Below, in pieces: positions 8,488-17,372 of a DNA stretch of 64,000 nt (positions are counted from its first letter, which is position 1; every line of letters starts with the position of its first letter). The position numbers and the translations under genes were made by a program. Under the pieces are notes generated by a model. It made no database searches and had not been told where the DNA came from. It saw only the letters and a list, made by a program, of their open reading frames with translations. Origin of the DNA: Mastigocoleus testarum BC008 (GTDB lineage Bacteria > Cyanobacteriota > Cyanobacteriia > Cyanobacteriales > Nostocaceae); the NCBI RefSeq assembly GCF_001456025.1, contig NZ_LMTZ01000085.1, positions 129,566-193,565 on the forward strand, written 5' to 3'.

Positions 8488-9627
8488 ATGACTATAGTAA
8501 ACCGTAAAAACAATAATTTTGGCTTTATTACCGCAGAAATATTTTTTTTAATTAAGCCACTAATCTTGATGAGTGTGGGTTTGATAGTCATGCTGTTTGC
8601 GGGAACTCATCTACTCGGATTTATCTCAGGTTTTACTTTTTGTTTATTGAGTTTATTTTTACTTCGAGCCCAACAAAAGCAATTTTATACTTTGAAAGTA
8701 AAAAATAATAGCGATCAGGTAAACTTTCCAGAAAATAGTTTCCCAGAAAATAGCTTTCAAGAAAATCAAGTTTCTGAAGAAAGTAAAAGTGCAGAGCGCG
8801 AGCGAAATTGGATAGAGAAAATGGCTCCACAGGAAAAGAAAAACTTAGACTTGAGCGACTCTAGTCTAGTTCTTGTGGATCTAAGTAATCTTGAATTAAC
8901 AAGTGTCAATTTTAGTCGCGCCTATTTGAGTGGTAGCAATCTTGATGGAGCAAACCTAAAATATACCCGGTTAGAATCTGCTAACCTTAGCGATGCTCAA
9001 TTAGTTAATGCAAATCTGAGTGATGCAAAATTAACTGGGGCTAACTTGAGTAGTGTGAATTGCACCAGAGCGAATCTCCGTCACGCAAATTTAAAAAACA
9101 GTAACATCAGTAGCGCTACACTTAATCACGCTCAGTTAATAGGTGCAAACCTAAGCGAAGCAAATCTTACTGGAATAAATTTAGTCGGTGCTAAACTTAA
9201 CTATGCAAATCTTAGTGGTGTTTATTTGTGGAATGGTGATCTCAGAGATGCTCAATTAGTCGGTGCTGATTTAAGTAATGCGTATATTAGTAGTGGTCAA
9301 TTTAGAAATGCGAACTTGAGCGATGCAAATTTGAAAAATTCCCAACTCAGTTGCGCTAAATTCAAGGATAGCGAACTTAAAAATGCTAACTTTAGCGGTT
9401 CAGAATTGATTGGTGCAAACTTCAAGAATGCTGACTTAGAAAACGCTAATTTTGAGAATGCAAATCTGAGAAATGCTAATTTTGAGGGTGCGAATTTAAC
9501 TGGAGTTAATTTTAAAGGCGCTGACCTAAGATTTGTCAAGATTGATGGTGTAAAAGAAATCGATCCTAAATGGTTATCAGTTTGGGAAAAAGCTAATAAT
9601 TTAGAAGTTCAAGAAACAAATAGATAA
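8488..9627 (+). CDS. Membrane-anchored pentapeptide-repeat protein
   Basis: A 379-residue protein. Residues about 20-60 form one long or two closely spaced membrane segments (FLIKPLILMSVGLIVMLF, then LLGFISGFTFCLLSLFLL). A polar linker with NSFPENSF repeats follows. From about residue 128 to 355 it has over 40 pentapeptide repeats of the A(N/D/Q)LxX type, for example LSDANLKNSQLSCAKF. These fold into a right-handed quadrilateral beta-helix. A strong AAGGAG site (8471-8476) precedes the ATG. Cyanobacteria encode many such proteins and their functions are mostly unknown. The extreme Asn/Leu/Ala bias is a repeat property rather than a sign of transfer. A terminator follows directly. Confidence 0.9.
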   Translation: MTIVNRKNNNFGFITAEIFFLIKPLILMSVGLIVMLFAGTHLLGFISGFTFCLLSLFLLRAQQKQFYTLKVKNNSDQVNFPENSFPENSFQENQVSEESKSAERERNWIEKMAPQEKKNLDLSDSSLVLVDLSNLELTSVNFSRAYLSGSNLDGANLKYTRLESANLSDAQLVNANLSDAKLTGANLSSVNCTRANLRHANLKNSNISSATLNHAQLIGANLSEANLTGINLVGAKLNYANLSGVYLWNGDLRDAQLVGADLSNAYISSGQFRNANLSDANLKNSQLSCAKFKDSELKNANFSGSELIGANFKNADLENANFENANLRNANFEGANLTGVNFKGADLRFVKIDGVKEIDPKWLSVWEKANNLEVQETNR

Positions 9628-9657
9628 TTTACAGAACAACTTAAAATTTATTATTTG

Positions 9658-9695
9658 CCTGAAATCAATGCAAATAAATGATTTCAGGCTTTTTA
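9658..9695 (+). terminator. Rho-independent terminator after pentapeptide-repeat gene
   Basis: A perfect 10-bp stem CCTGAAATCA / TGATTTCAGG with an 11-base loop followed by CTTTTTA, 30 bases after the stop codon. Confidence 0.85.
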
Positions 9696-10096
9696 CTATG
9701 TCTGCACTCGTCTGATTTTAGACTCCTAAACATAGCACTAAGTAATACTAAGTCCGGGTTAATTACCCCTTTTAGAATGAGAGAGGGAAGTGTGGGAGGT
9801 GTGGGAAGTATGGGGGGAAATCCCAAAGAATATAAAGGGGTTTTAAAAATCGGATTTGGTATGACAATGCAGTATGAAAAAATATTTCATAGTATAAAAA
9901 AAATTTTGTTTTTACTTTGAGTTGAATATTAAGTATTTATAATAAATATGGAAATTACCAGCTAAGCAACCATAGTTTTATACTTTGGTAAATCTAATTG
10001 CAACTTAACTGAAAACTTGAGATTAATTTTATTTAGAACACAAGCTAAAAAGCATAAATAGATTTTTACTTTTACTTTTACAAGTAAATAAAATAG

Positions 10097-10117
10097 AGAC
10101 GACCCATCGGGTCGTCT
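10097..10117 (-). terminator. Terminator after aminopeptidase P gene
   Basis: A perfect 9-bp GC-rich stem AGACGACCC / GGGTCGTCT with a 3-base loop. On the minus strand it is followed by CTATTTTATTTAC. It lies about 50 bases beyond the stop of the minus-strand M24 gene. Confidence 0.75.
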
Positions 10118-10169
10118 TCACTATAAAGGTAATTTAGATAGATACTAAAACTCAGGATTACACTATCAA

Positions 10170-11558
10170 TTACCAATTACCCATTACCAATCCCTCAACA
10201 GAATCAGCAGTATTTGGTAATGCAGCAGTTAAAACTTCATGTCCCTGTGTTGTCACTAAAACATCATCTTCAATCCGAATACCTCGGACATCAGCAAATT
10301 GTGATAAACGTTCCCAATTCACTACATCCTGATATTCTGAGCGTACTTGTTCGTTATTTAAAATGAATGGAACTTGATAAAAACCAGGTTCAATTGTGAC
10401 CAACATCCCGGGACGTAAAGGACGATTTAAGCGCAAATAACCCAAACCGAAACGAGAACTTCTTTGCTTACCTTCTTCATATCCTGCTAAGTCACCTAAG
10501 TCTTCCATATCGTGGACGTCTAAACCAAGTAGATGACCGACACCATGGGGGAAAAATAAAGCGTGAACATCTCTTGCTACCAGTTCCTCTGCTTTACCCT
10601 GCAAAATTCCCAAATCGATTAAACCTTCAGCAATAGTTGTGCAAGCTAGTAAGTGTATATCCTCATACTCTACACCGGGGACTATCTTGTCGATACAAGC
10701 ATCATGAGCTGCAAGCACAACGTCATAAATATCACACTGAGTAGATGAGAACTTACCAGAAACCGGATAGGTGCGGGTAACATCTGCAGCCCAACCCGTT
10801 TGAGTTTCTGCACCGACATCAGCAAGCAGTAAGTCACCTGATCGCAGGGGATGATGATAATGTTCGTTGTGGAGAACTTCCCCGCGAATGGTAACAATAC
10901 TGTTATAGGAACAAGTCATATTATGGGCAATAATTACTTGCTCCATTGCTCCCCGAACTTCAGCTTCTGTTTTAGCCTTTAAAACTGCTGACATTCCAGC
11001 TTTATGGGCTGCTACAGTAACAGCAGCAGCTTTACGTAATTCACTCAAAGCAGCTTCATCATGAACCAATCGTAACTGAATAATTGCTTCAGCCAATTGT
11101 AAATCAATACCTTGGGGTGGTTGTTGGGGTAAAATCCACCGGTCTAATAACTGTGACTGTTGGGTCCAAGTAGCAGCATCTTGGACGGGAATGGTAGCTG
11201 CACCCTCAAGATATAACTCTAACTCTGACATTGGATACGCGCGATCGGCTCCAATAGTAACCGCAATTTGTTCGCGACCGGGTGTTTCTCCGTACCACAA
11301 AGCACTACCTGACTTTGGATCGTCCATAAATAACTCCAGTTCTCCTGCAGCAAGACGAATTGCAGCATTAGGTAAAGATAACCCGGCAAAATAAATAAAG
11401 TGACTGCTAGCACGGAAAGGAAAGGTATTTGCTGCAAAATTACGCGGACTAGGACTTCCCGACCACAGGATTGCAGGAAAATCAATTAATTTTGCCAGAC
11501 TTTGTCGTCGGAGATGTAAAGTATGGGCTAAAGAGTTAGAGGTATCTTGTATCAGCAT
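10170..11558 (-). CDS. pepP: Aminopeptidase P family protein (M24, Xaa-Pro aminopeptidase)
   Basis: A 462-residue cytoplasmic metallopeptidase removing N-terminal residues preceding proline. The N-terminal half is the non-catalytic creatinase-like domain. The C-terminal pita-bread fold carries the metal ligands: Asp in LLADVGAE, Asp in AADVTRTYPV, His in HGVGHLLGLDVHD, Glu in VTIEPGFY and Glu in IRIEDDVLV. All five expected ligands are present, so it should be active, probably with Mn. The length matches cyanobacterial PepP. It lies 35 bases after a small lipoprotein gene on the same strand, suggesting co-transcription, and has its own terminator downstream. Confidence 0.9.
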   Translation of the reverse strand: MLIQDTSNSLAHTLHLRRQSLAKLIDFPAILWSGSPSPRNFAANTFPFRASSHFIYFAGLSLPNAAIRLAAGELELFMDDPKSGSALWYGETPGREQIAVTIGADRAYPMSELELYLEGAATIPVQDAATWTQQSQLLDRWILPQQPPQGIDLQLAEAIIQLRLVHDEAALSELRKAAAVTVAAHKAGMSAVLKAKTEAEVRGAMEQVIIAHNMTCSYNSIVTIRGEVLHNEHYHHPLRSGDLLLADVGAETQTGWAADVTRTYPVSGKFSSTQCDIYDVVLAAHDACIDKIVPGVEYEDIHLLACTTIAEGLIDLGILQGKAEELVARDVHALFFPHGVGHLLGLDVHDMEDLGDLAGYEEGKQRSSRFGLGYLRLNRPLRPGMLVTIEPGFYQVPFILNNEQVRSEYQDVVNWERLSQFADVRGIRIEDDVLVTTQGHEVLTAALPNTADSVEGLVMGNW

Positions 11559-11593
11559 AGATTGGGTACTAAAAGACTAGTAGAAGAAAATAT

Positions 11594-11962
11594 TTACAAG
11601 CGACAGGGGTGGGATCTACGATTTCTCCGATCCCTGTTTTGTTGTGTATTATTGTTACCCCTATTGTCCTGTCTATTATTATCCCGTCTACTATTATTAT
11701 TTTGTCTGCGTTCCCTTTCAAATCGATCCTCACCCCTACTATTGTTATTGGGGAAGGTTGTTTGAGTTCTACTGCTGCGGGGGGAAATCGTAGATCTATT
11801 TGTGGGGCTAGTAGTTTGAGAATCTCGGGTTGGGGTGGGTTGAGATAAGCTGTTTTGTCTCAGTCTGCAACTAGCCAATAAAGAGGATATTACGATTAAG
11901 CTAACAACAGCAAAGATGTTCTTGATGCGGATTTTGCCTGTGTTCTGGCTTTCGTATGACAT
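11594..11962 (-). CDS. Small Asn/Arg-rich putative lipoprotein
   Basis: A 122-residue protein of no recognised family. A basic start and a hydrophobic stretch (IFAVVSLIVISSLLASC) end in a lipobox (LASC), so it is probably a lipoprotein processed at that Cys. The remaining part is low-complexity, first Ser/Thr/Pro/Arg-rich and then Asn/Arg/Asp-rich (NNNSRRDNNRQDNRGNNN), probably disordered and positively charged. I chose the ATG at 11962, preceded by AGGTGA at a fitting distance; a GTG at 11971 would add three residues but lacks a ribosome site. It lies immediately upstream of the M24 peptidase gene. Function is unknown. It could be a low-complexity fortuitous frame, but the lipobox argues for a real gene. 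Confidence 0.55.
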   Translation of the reverse strand: MSYESQNTGKIRIKNIFAVVSLIVISSLLASCRLRQNSLSQPTPTRDSQTTSPTNRSTISPRSSRTQTTFPNNNSRGEDRFERERRQNNNSRRDNNRQDNRGNNNTQQNRDRRNRRSHPCRL

Positions 11963-12180
11963 TTTCTTCACCTGTTGGAGGCGACAGTTCTTATCTCTAC
12001 GGTACTGCTAGCAGAAGTTATGGGAAAAATTATTTTGGTAATTGGAATGAGTAATTAATAATTGATGATGAATTATTGACTTTTCAGTATTTTCTTTCAG
12101 TAAAGGTTTTCGCAGAGTTTTTGTTAATTCGAAGTTCATTCAAAATCAAAGTTCATTCAAAATTAAAGTTCATTCAAAAA

Positions 12181-12630
12181 ATGTCTTCCCCACACAAATC
12201 GAGAACCAGCAATATGAAATTTTGTAACTGGTCAATTGAAAAATTACCAGGATTGAGCGAGCAGGAGCGATCGCAATTACAAAGCTGTGGTATTGCGAAT
12301 ACATTAACCCTAGTTCAACAAGGAAAAACGCCACAAGATAGATTGATGCTGGCTCATAAGTTACACATTCACCTCCAGCACGTGAATAAATGGGTAGCTC
12401 TAGCCGATTTAGCTCGTATTCCTAGCGTTGGTCTGCAATATTGTGGATTACTACTCCATGCTGGTGTTGTTTCTGCTGCTCATTTAGCAACAATTCCCCC
12501 ATATCGCTTGCACAAACAAATTTTGCGCTTGCAAGTAGCCACAATGCAGCGACGAGATTTATGTCCTGCGGTGGAGGAAGTTCAACAATGGATACAGCAA
12601 GCGAAAACTTTTATGGGTCAAGTGAGATAA
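12181..12630 (+). CDS. DUF4332 domain-containing protein
   Basis: A protein of about 149 residues, soluble. The conserved part runs from WSIEKLPGLSEQERSQL to the C-terminus and includes KWVALADLARIPSVGLQYCG and LRLQVATMQRRDLCP. The helix-hairpin-helix-like pattern (GLSEQERSQLQSCGI and LARIPSVG) suggests nucleic-acid or protein binding. The open frame begins at 12076, but the extra 35 residues derive from three tandem copies of AAAGTTCATTCAAAAT and look non-coding. I therefore start at the ATG at 12181; the ATG at 12214 is also possible. No operon partner. Family call is by recognition; the biological role is not known. Confidence 0.75.
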   Translation: MSSPHKSRTSNMKFCNWSIEKLPGLSEQERSQLQSCGIANTLTLVQQGKTPQDRLMLAHKLHIHLQHVNKWVALADLARIPSVGLQYCGLLLHAGVVSAAHLATIPPYRLHKQILRLQVATMQRRDLCPAVEEVQQWIQQAKTFMGQVR

Positions 12631-12762
12631 AGCAGCAGTGAGTTCTAATTACTACACTTAAGCGCAGTAATAAACGAAATGTATAACTTGTAAAAACCAC
12701 AGTTATAAGTTATTAGTAGTATTTTTTAATTTACGGTTAACTGTGGATGTATTTAGCGATGA

Positions 12763-13377
12763 TTATTCTTTGTTCAGAACTCCATTAAGAAATATATCAG
12801 CAAGACCTTCTGCCATGTCTTGCATTTGTTGGGGGGAAGCCTCTGGCTCAATTAGGGTATTGTAAGAAAAACCAGCAACTGCGAACATTCCCAGAAAAAC
12901 TCTGGCGACTAACTTGGGATCCATCTGCCGATATATACCTTTTTCCATCGCTGTTTGGAAGAATGCTTCGGCTACATCGGTCATTTTATCAATGACTTCT
13001 GACTGGACGCGATCGCGTAGATCCGGGTGAAATTGCGCTTCCATGAAACATACTCGCATCAAATCAGAATTTTTCTGCAAGTTCCACATCCGGTTACGCA
13101 TGACCTGAGCAACAGCCTTATAGCTGCCCATTTCGCTCAATTCTGTCAGTAAGTCGGTGAGAATTTCTACCCACCCTTGAGTCGCAACTTCGACTAAAAT
13201 AGCTTTTTTGTTGACAAAGTGACGAAATAAGGTTCCTTCGGCTACACCTGCGGCTTGGGCTAAATCGCGCGTTGTAGTACCATCAAACCCTTGTTTGGCA
13301 AATAATCGCCTCGCTGCTTCCAAAATCCGGTTGCGTGTCTGTGCCTCTGAAGGCGGGGAGGTATTGAAAACTCGCAT
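12763..13377 (-). CDS. TetR/AcrR family transcriptional regulator
   Basis: A 204-residue repressor-type regulator. The N-terminal helix-turn-helix is typical: RILEAARRLFAKQGFDGTTT, then DLAQAAGVAEGTLFRHFVNK (about residues 18-61). The C-terminal two-thirds form the helical ligand-binding domain and share no obvious residue signature with a known ligand class. It is divergent from the M16 peptidase genes, with about 230 bases between, so it could regulate them or itself, but I see no clear operator palindrome. The TetR call is strong; ligand and targets unknown. Confidence 0.92.
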   Translation of the reverse strand: MRVFNTSPPSEAQTRNRILEAARRLFAKQGFDGTTTRDLAQAAGVAEGTLFRHFVNKKAILVEVATQGWVEILTDLLTELSEMGSYKAVAQVMRNRMWNLQKNSDLMRVCFMEAQFHPDLRDRVQSEVIDKMTDVAEAFFQTAMEKGIYRQMDPKLVARVFLGMFAVAGFSYNTLIEPEASPQQMQDMAEGLADIFLNGVLNKE

Positions 13378-13605
13378 AATAGTTATGATGAAATTTCCGG
13401 AACAGGATATGTAGCGTTATTGTCTAATGTCAAAGACAAAAAACACAGAAAGCTTAAGCTTAATACAAGATTAATACTTTGTGTGTAAATTTATTCGTAT
13501 TTTACAGACCATTAGCTTTACCTTAATGGTTTTTAATGGTTGTTAATGAATCAACCTAGTACATTCCAACTGTATAAAGAGTTTGAAGGTGGATTGAGTG
13601 TGAGA

Positions 13606-15186
13606 ATGAATACTTTGGGTTTAAGAAAGGTTTCTTGTGCCTTCCACAAAATATTGGTTGGCTTTTTGGTAGTGAATATTCTTTGCTGGGGGTTGTTCCC
13701 CGGGTCTGCTTTTGCCAGAACCGCAACTTCTTCCAACAATAACAGCTCAATTCAACCTTATTTACAAAAGGTGATTGAGAACCTCACAGAATTTCGCCTA
13801 GAAAATGGTATGAAGTTCATTGTTTTAGAACGCCATCAAGCTCCCGTGGTGTCTTTTTTAACTTATGCTGATGTTGGTGGTGTAGATGAGCCTGATGGAA
13901 AAACGGGTGTTGCCCACTTTCTAGAACATTTGGCATTTAAGGGGACAAGCAAGATTGGGACCAAAAACTTTGAACAAGAAAAGAAAATTCTTGACAAATT
14001 GGATGAAATTGCAACTAAAAAGCAAGCAGCAAAGAAGGCTGGAAATAAAGAACTAGTTGCAAAACTAGAAGCAGAATTTAAAAAACAGGAAAAAAATGCT
14101 TCTGAGTTTGTAATCCAAAATGAGTTGGGAAGAATTGTTGAGCAAGCTGGTGGTGTCGGTTTAAACGCTACCACATCTACTGAAGCCACTCGATATTTCT
14201 ACAGCTTTCCTAGCAACAAACTAGAACTTTGGATGTCATTGGAGTCGGAAAGATTTCTCGACCCGGTAATTCGTCGTGAATTTTACAAAGAAAAAGATGT
14301 AATCTTGGAAGAAAGACGGCTAAGGGTGGAAAACTCTCCCATCGGAATGATGATTGAAAAGTTTATTGATACAGCTTTCACCACTCATCCCTATAGACGT
14401 CCGGTAATTGGTTATGACGAAGATATTCGCAATCTGACACCAGATGATGTCCAGAAATTCTTTGAGTCTTACTATGTGCCCAGTAATATCACGATCGCAG
14501 TCGTTGGTGATGTCAATCCTGCTGAAGTGAAAAAACTCGCACAGACTTATTTTGGCAGGTATGAGTCGCGACCAAAAGGCAAAGCGAATATTCCTGTTGA
14601 ACCAGATCAAAATAAAACTCGAGAAGTTACTGTTGAGTTTCCTTCTCAACCTTGGTATTTGGAAGGTTATCACCGTCCAGACATTAAACACCCAGATCAT
14701 GCTGTTTACGAGATTATCTCTAGAGTACTGAGCGACGGACGTACGTCTCGGTTGTATAAATCTTTAGTGGAAACACAACGTTTGGCACTTACAGCCCAGG
14801 GTTTTAGCGGATTTCCGGGGGAAAAGTATCCCAACATGATGTTGTTTTATGCTTTGACTGCTCCCGGTCATACAGTAGATGAAGTCGCCCAAGGTTTGCG
14901 AACAGAAATTGAAAAATTACAAACTCAGCCAGTACTTGCAAAAGAACTCGAGCGAGTAAAAACCCAAGCAAGAGCGGGATTAATTCGTTCGCTTGATTCA
15001 AATATGGGAATGGCACAACAATTATTGGAATATGAGGTCAAAACTGGCTCCTGGCGCAATTTGTTTAAGCAGTTGGATGAGATTGAAGCTGTAAGTGCTG
15101 CTGATATCCAACGTGTTGCAAAACAAACGTTTACCCCAGAAAATCGCACCGTCGGCAAACTATTACCTAAACAAACAACTAAATAA
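13606..15186 (+). CDS. M16 family zinc peptidase (insulinase/pitrilysin type)
   Basis: A 526-residue exported M16 peptidase. The signal peptide has a basic start (MNTLGLRKVSCAFHK), a hydrophobic core (ILVGFLVVNILCWGLF) and a cleavage-like GSAFA. The inverted zinc motif HxxEH is HFLEH in GVAHFLEHLAFKGT, and the catalytic half looks intact. The frame is open from 13540 (TTG) with an ATG at 13546, but those starts would put some 20 extra residues before the signal peptide and lack ribosome sites. GTG at 13600 and ATG at 13606 follow AAGGTGG. A Lys/Glu-rich insertion (about residues 133-180) interrupts the catalytic domain. The next gene encodes its probable inactive partner, an arrangement known for heterodimeric M16B enzymes. 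Confidence 0.88.
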   Translation: MNTLGLRKVSCAFHKILVGFLVVNILCWGLFPGSAFARTATSSNNNSSIQPYLQKVIENLTEFRLENGMKFIVLERHQAPVVSFLTYADVGGVDEPDGKTGVAHFLEHLAFKGTSKIGTKNFEQEKKILDKLDEIATKKQAAKKAGNKELVAKLEAEFKKQEKNASEFVIQNELGRIVEQAGGVGLNATTSTEATRYFYSFPSNKLELWMSLESERFLDPVIRREFYKEKDVILEERRLRVENSPIGMMIEKFIDTAFTTHPYRRPVIGYDEDIRNLTPDDVQKFFESYYVPSNITIAVVGDVNPAEVKKLAQTYFGRYESRPKGKANIPVEPDQNKTREVTVEFPSQPWYLEGYHRPDIKHPDHAVYEIISRVLSDGRTSRLYKSLVETQRLALTAQGFSGFPGEKYPNMMLFYALTAPGHTVDEVAQGLRTEIEKLQTQPVLAKELERVKTQARAGLIRSLDSNMGMAQQLLEYEVKTGSWRNLFKQLDEIEAVSAADIQRVAKQTFTPENRTVGKLLPKQTTK

Positions 15187-15228
15187 AACGGTGGATACCC
15201 TCACAATTGGGAATAAGGAGTAAAAAAC

Positions 15229-16752
15229 ATGTACGGATATCAAAGAAAAAGGCGGATGGGAAACCACATTTGGAAATTTAAAATTAGTCGCGGTTTAAAA
15301 TTTTGTTCCGTGCTGGCTGCAACCTTTGCCTTTTTACTGTTTGCATTTAACTTGTCAGCATTAGCAACCGAAGCAAAACATTATACGAATTTAGAGTTTG
15401 CGCCCTTAGGTGAAATCCAATTGCCAAAATATGAGCGCTACGAACTCAAAAATGGTATGGTTGTATACTTAATGCCAGATAGTGAGTTGCCTTTGGTCAG
15501 TGGTACGGCACTCGTTCGTACTGGCGATCGCTTTGAACCAGGTGATGAAGTTGGCTTAGCCCGGTTAGTAGGAACTGTAATGCGGAGTGGCGGGACTAAA
15601 AAACATACCCCCGATCGACTCAATGAAATTCTAGAACAACGGGCAGCATCAGTAGAGACCGGTATTGGTGGGACATCAGGAAGTGCATCTTTTAACTCCC
15701 TAACAGAAGACACGGAAACTGTATTTGAGTTATTTGCGGAAGTACTACAACAACCTGCATTTCTCCAGGAAAAACTCGATCTGGCAAAAACCCAATTGCG
15801 TGGTAGTATCGCCCGACGCAATGACGATCCCGGTAGCATCGCCAGTCGAGAATTCAGAAAGTTAATTTATGGAAATAGCAGTCCCTACGGTCGCACGGTG
15901 GAGTATGCAACTCTTGATAATATTTCTCGTTCCGACTTGGTTAATTTTTACCAACAGTACTACTATCCCAACAACATAATTTTAGGTATCGAAGGGGATT
16001 TCGACCCTCAGAAAATGAAATCCCTGATCGAAAAGAATTTTGGTAATTGGGAGGCTAACCCCAAATTAACTAAACCTGCACTACCCCAAGTTGAGCAAGC
16101 AAGAGAAAGTGGAATCTTTTTTGTAGATCAACCACAGCTAACACAAAGTAACGTTCTCATCGGACATTTGGGGGGTGAATTTAATAGCCCTGACTATCCA
16201 GCTCTTGATGTGATGAATGGGGTATTAAATGGCTTTGGTGGTAGATTGTTTAATGAGGTGCGATCGCGTCAAGGCTTAGCATATTCAGTATACGGTTACT
16301 GGAGTCCTCGTTACGATTATCCGGGAATGTTTATTGCTGGAGGACAAACTCGTTCTGATGCGACTGTACAATTCATTAAGTCAGTTAGTGCAGAAATCAA
16401 ACGCATTAAAGCTAAACCAATAACCCCTGAAGAGCTAGCGTTTGCGAAAGAGTCCACTCTCAACTCTTTTGTATTTAACTTTCAAGATCCCGCTCAAACT
16501 TTATCGCGCTTGATGCGTTATGAGTACTACGGTTATCCTCAAGATTTCTTATCTCGCTATCAAAAAGCTGTAGAAGCAACCACAGCAGCTGACGTACAAA
16601 GAGTTGCACAGAAATATCTTCAACCAGAAAATATGGTGACATTGGTAGTTGGAAGTCAAAACAATATCCAACCACCACTCAAGCAACTTTCAACACAAGT
16701 CACACCAATAGATATCACTATTCCTGGTGCACCATCACAAGCTAAAAGTTAG
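15229..16752 (+). CDS. M16 family protein lacking zinc motif (partner subunit)
   Basis: A 507-residue exported M16-like protein. It has an N-terminal signal peptide (core FCSVLAATFAFLLFAFNLSALA). Where active enzymes carry HxxEH it has LARLVGTVMRSGG, so zinc and catalysis should be lost. The C-terminal half keeps the family segment GGRLFNEVRSRQGLAYSVYG, containing the R/Y pair that helps bind substrate in M16 C-domains. A strong AAGGAG precedes the ATG. It starts 42 bases after the active subunit gene. M16B peptidases commonly pair one active and one inactive subunit, so these two probably form a periplasmic heterodimer. A terminator follows. Confidence 0.88.
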   Translation: MYGYQRKRRMGNHIWKFKISRGLKFCSVLAATFAFLLFAFNLSALATEAKHYTNLEFAPLGEIQLPKYERYELKNGMVVYLMPDSELPLVSGTALVRTGDRFEPGDEVGLARLVGTVMRSGGTKKHTPDRLNEILEQRAASVETGIGGTSGSASFNSLTEDTETVFELFAEVLQQPAFLQEKLDLAKTQLRGSIARRNDDPGSIASREFRKLIYGNSSPYGRTVEYATLDNISRSDLVNFYQQYYYPNNIILGIEGDFDPQKMKSLIEKNFGNWEANPKLTKPALPQVEQARESGIFFVDQPQLTQSNVLIGHLGGEFNSPDYPALDVMNGVLNGFGGRLFNEVRSRQGLAYSVYGYWSPRYDYPGMFIAGGQTRSDATVQFIKSVSAEIKRIKAKPITPEELAFAKESTLNSFVFNFQDPAQTLSRLMRYEYYGYPQDFLSRYQKAVEATTAADVQRVAQKYLQPENMVTLVVGSQNNIQPPLKQLSTQVTPIDITIPGAPSQAKS

Positions 16753-16815
16753 TTGCTTGACAATTTTCATTAAAGCATTGTGAATAATTAGATTTTTGCA
16801 GTTAAAGATACGACT

Positions 16816-16845
16816 ACCCGGCTTCTCAGAAAAGCCGGGTTTTTC
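16816..16845 (+). terminator. Rho-independent terminator after M16 pair
   Basis: A perfect 9-bp stem ACCCGGCTT / AAGCCGGGT with a 7-base loop is followed by TTTTC. It ends the two-gene peptidase unit about 65 bases past the stop codon. Confidence 0.9.
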
Positions 16846-16921
16846 ATGGTTTTATATTTTATTTATTGTTTGTAGTTTTTTTATTATTTGGTATGGCAAA
16901 TGTAGCGATTATAATTCAATA

Positions 16922-17206
16922 TTAGTCCTGAATACGTTTGCTGCGAAATATACCAGTCATTACGATCCCACTTATTAGCATCGCAATAACTCCTAATCCA
17001 TTCAATAGAACATAAAACACCCTTAGGTCTTGACCTAAAAATGTTCCTTGGTGAATATATAGTAAAAATTTTCCTACCTCTGGTGGTGCATTAAACCAAG
17101 TTCTACCCACTCTATAAGCTACACCAGTAAAAGCAGTTGCAAATAGTGGTAAAAAAATAATTGGTGCTAGCAAACGATGCCATTTACGTAATTTCCGTTT
17201 ATTCAT
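16922..17206 (-). CDS. PepSY-associated small membrane protein
   Basis: A 94-residue protein with two probable membrane helices: APIIFLPLFATAFTGVAYRV near the N-terminus and VLLNGLGVIAMLISGIVMTGIF near the C-terminus. A conserved-looking HxG (IHQG) lies between them. The start MNKRKLRKWHRLLAPI resembles cyanobacterial PepSY-type proteins with the RKWHR motif. It is much shorter than full PepSY transmembrane proteins but resembles a small cyanobacterial class. It stands alone between the M16 terminator and a gene-free region. The function of the family is unclear; possibly redox- or metal-related at the membrane. Confidence 0.6.
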   Translation of the reverse strand: MNKRKLRKWHRLLAPIIFLPLFATAFTGVAYRVGRTWFNAPPEVGKFLLYIHQGTFLGQDLRVFYVLLNGLGVIAMLISGIVMTGIFRSKRIQD

Positions 17207-17263
17207 ACAGAATCAACTCTGTTTTAAACACTTAAATTATCGTTCGAGAATTTATATGAGTAA

Positions 17264-17372
17264 AAATAAAGTAAAGGTAAATGGTACGTTTCACACACTA
17301 TATTGTAAATAGTGACTGGAGAGTGACAGTAACACTCAGGCTTGCTACTAAGCATTTACCTTTACCTTATTT
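17264..17372. repeat. 109-bp inverted-repeat element with two inner hairpins
   Basis: The ends form a 20-bp inverted repeat with one mismatch, centred on GTAAAGGTAAATG (left, 17271-17283) and CATTTACCTTTAC (right, 17353-17365). Inside are two small perfect hairpins with 7-base loops: CACTAT/ATAGTG at 17296-17314 and GAGTG/CACTC at 17321-17337. It could be a MITE or a branched structured RNA in the 5' region of the minus-strand PepSY gene. Confidence 0.6.

Larger units (their letters stand above)
9628..10169. other. Spacer between convergent genes with two terminators
   Basis: Holds the terminator of the pentapeptide-repeat gene (9658-9695), a purine-rich G-tract stretch at about 9778-9826 and a hairpin serving the minus-strand aminopeptidase gene (10097-10117). 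An 80-codon plus-strand frame starting inside the first terminator is not credible as a gene. Confidence 0.5.

Noticed and set aside
9678..9920. 80-codon plus-strand frame
   Set aside because: Starts inside the right arm of a strong terminator hairpin, has no ribosome site and shows no protein-like features.
12076..12180. N-terminal extension of the DUF4332 protein
   Set aside because: Encoded by three tandem copies of a 17-base AT-rich unit with no ribosome site; the conserved protein starts later.
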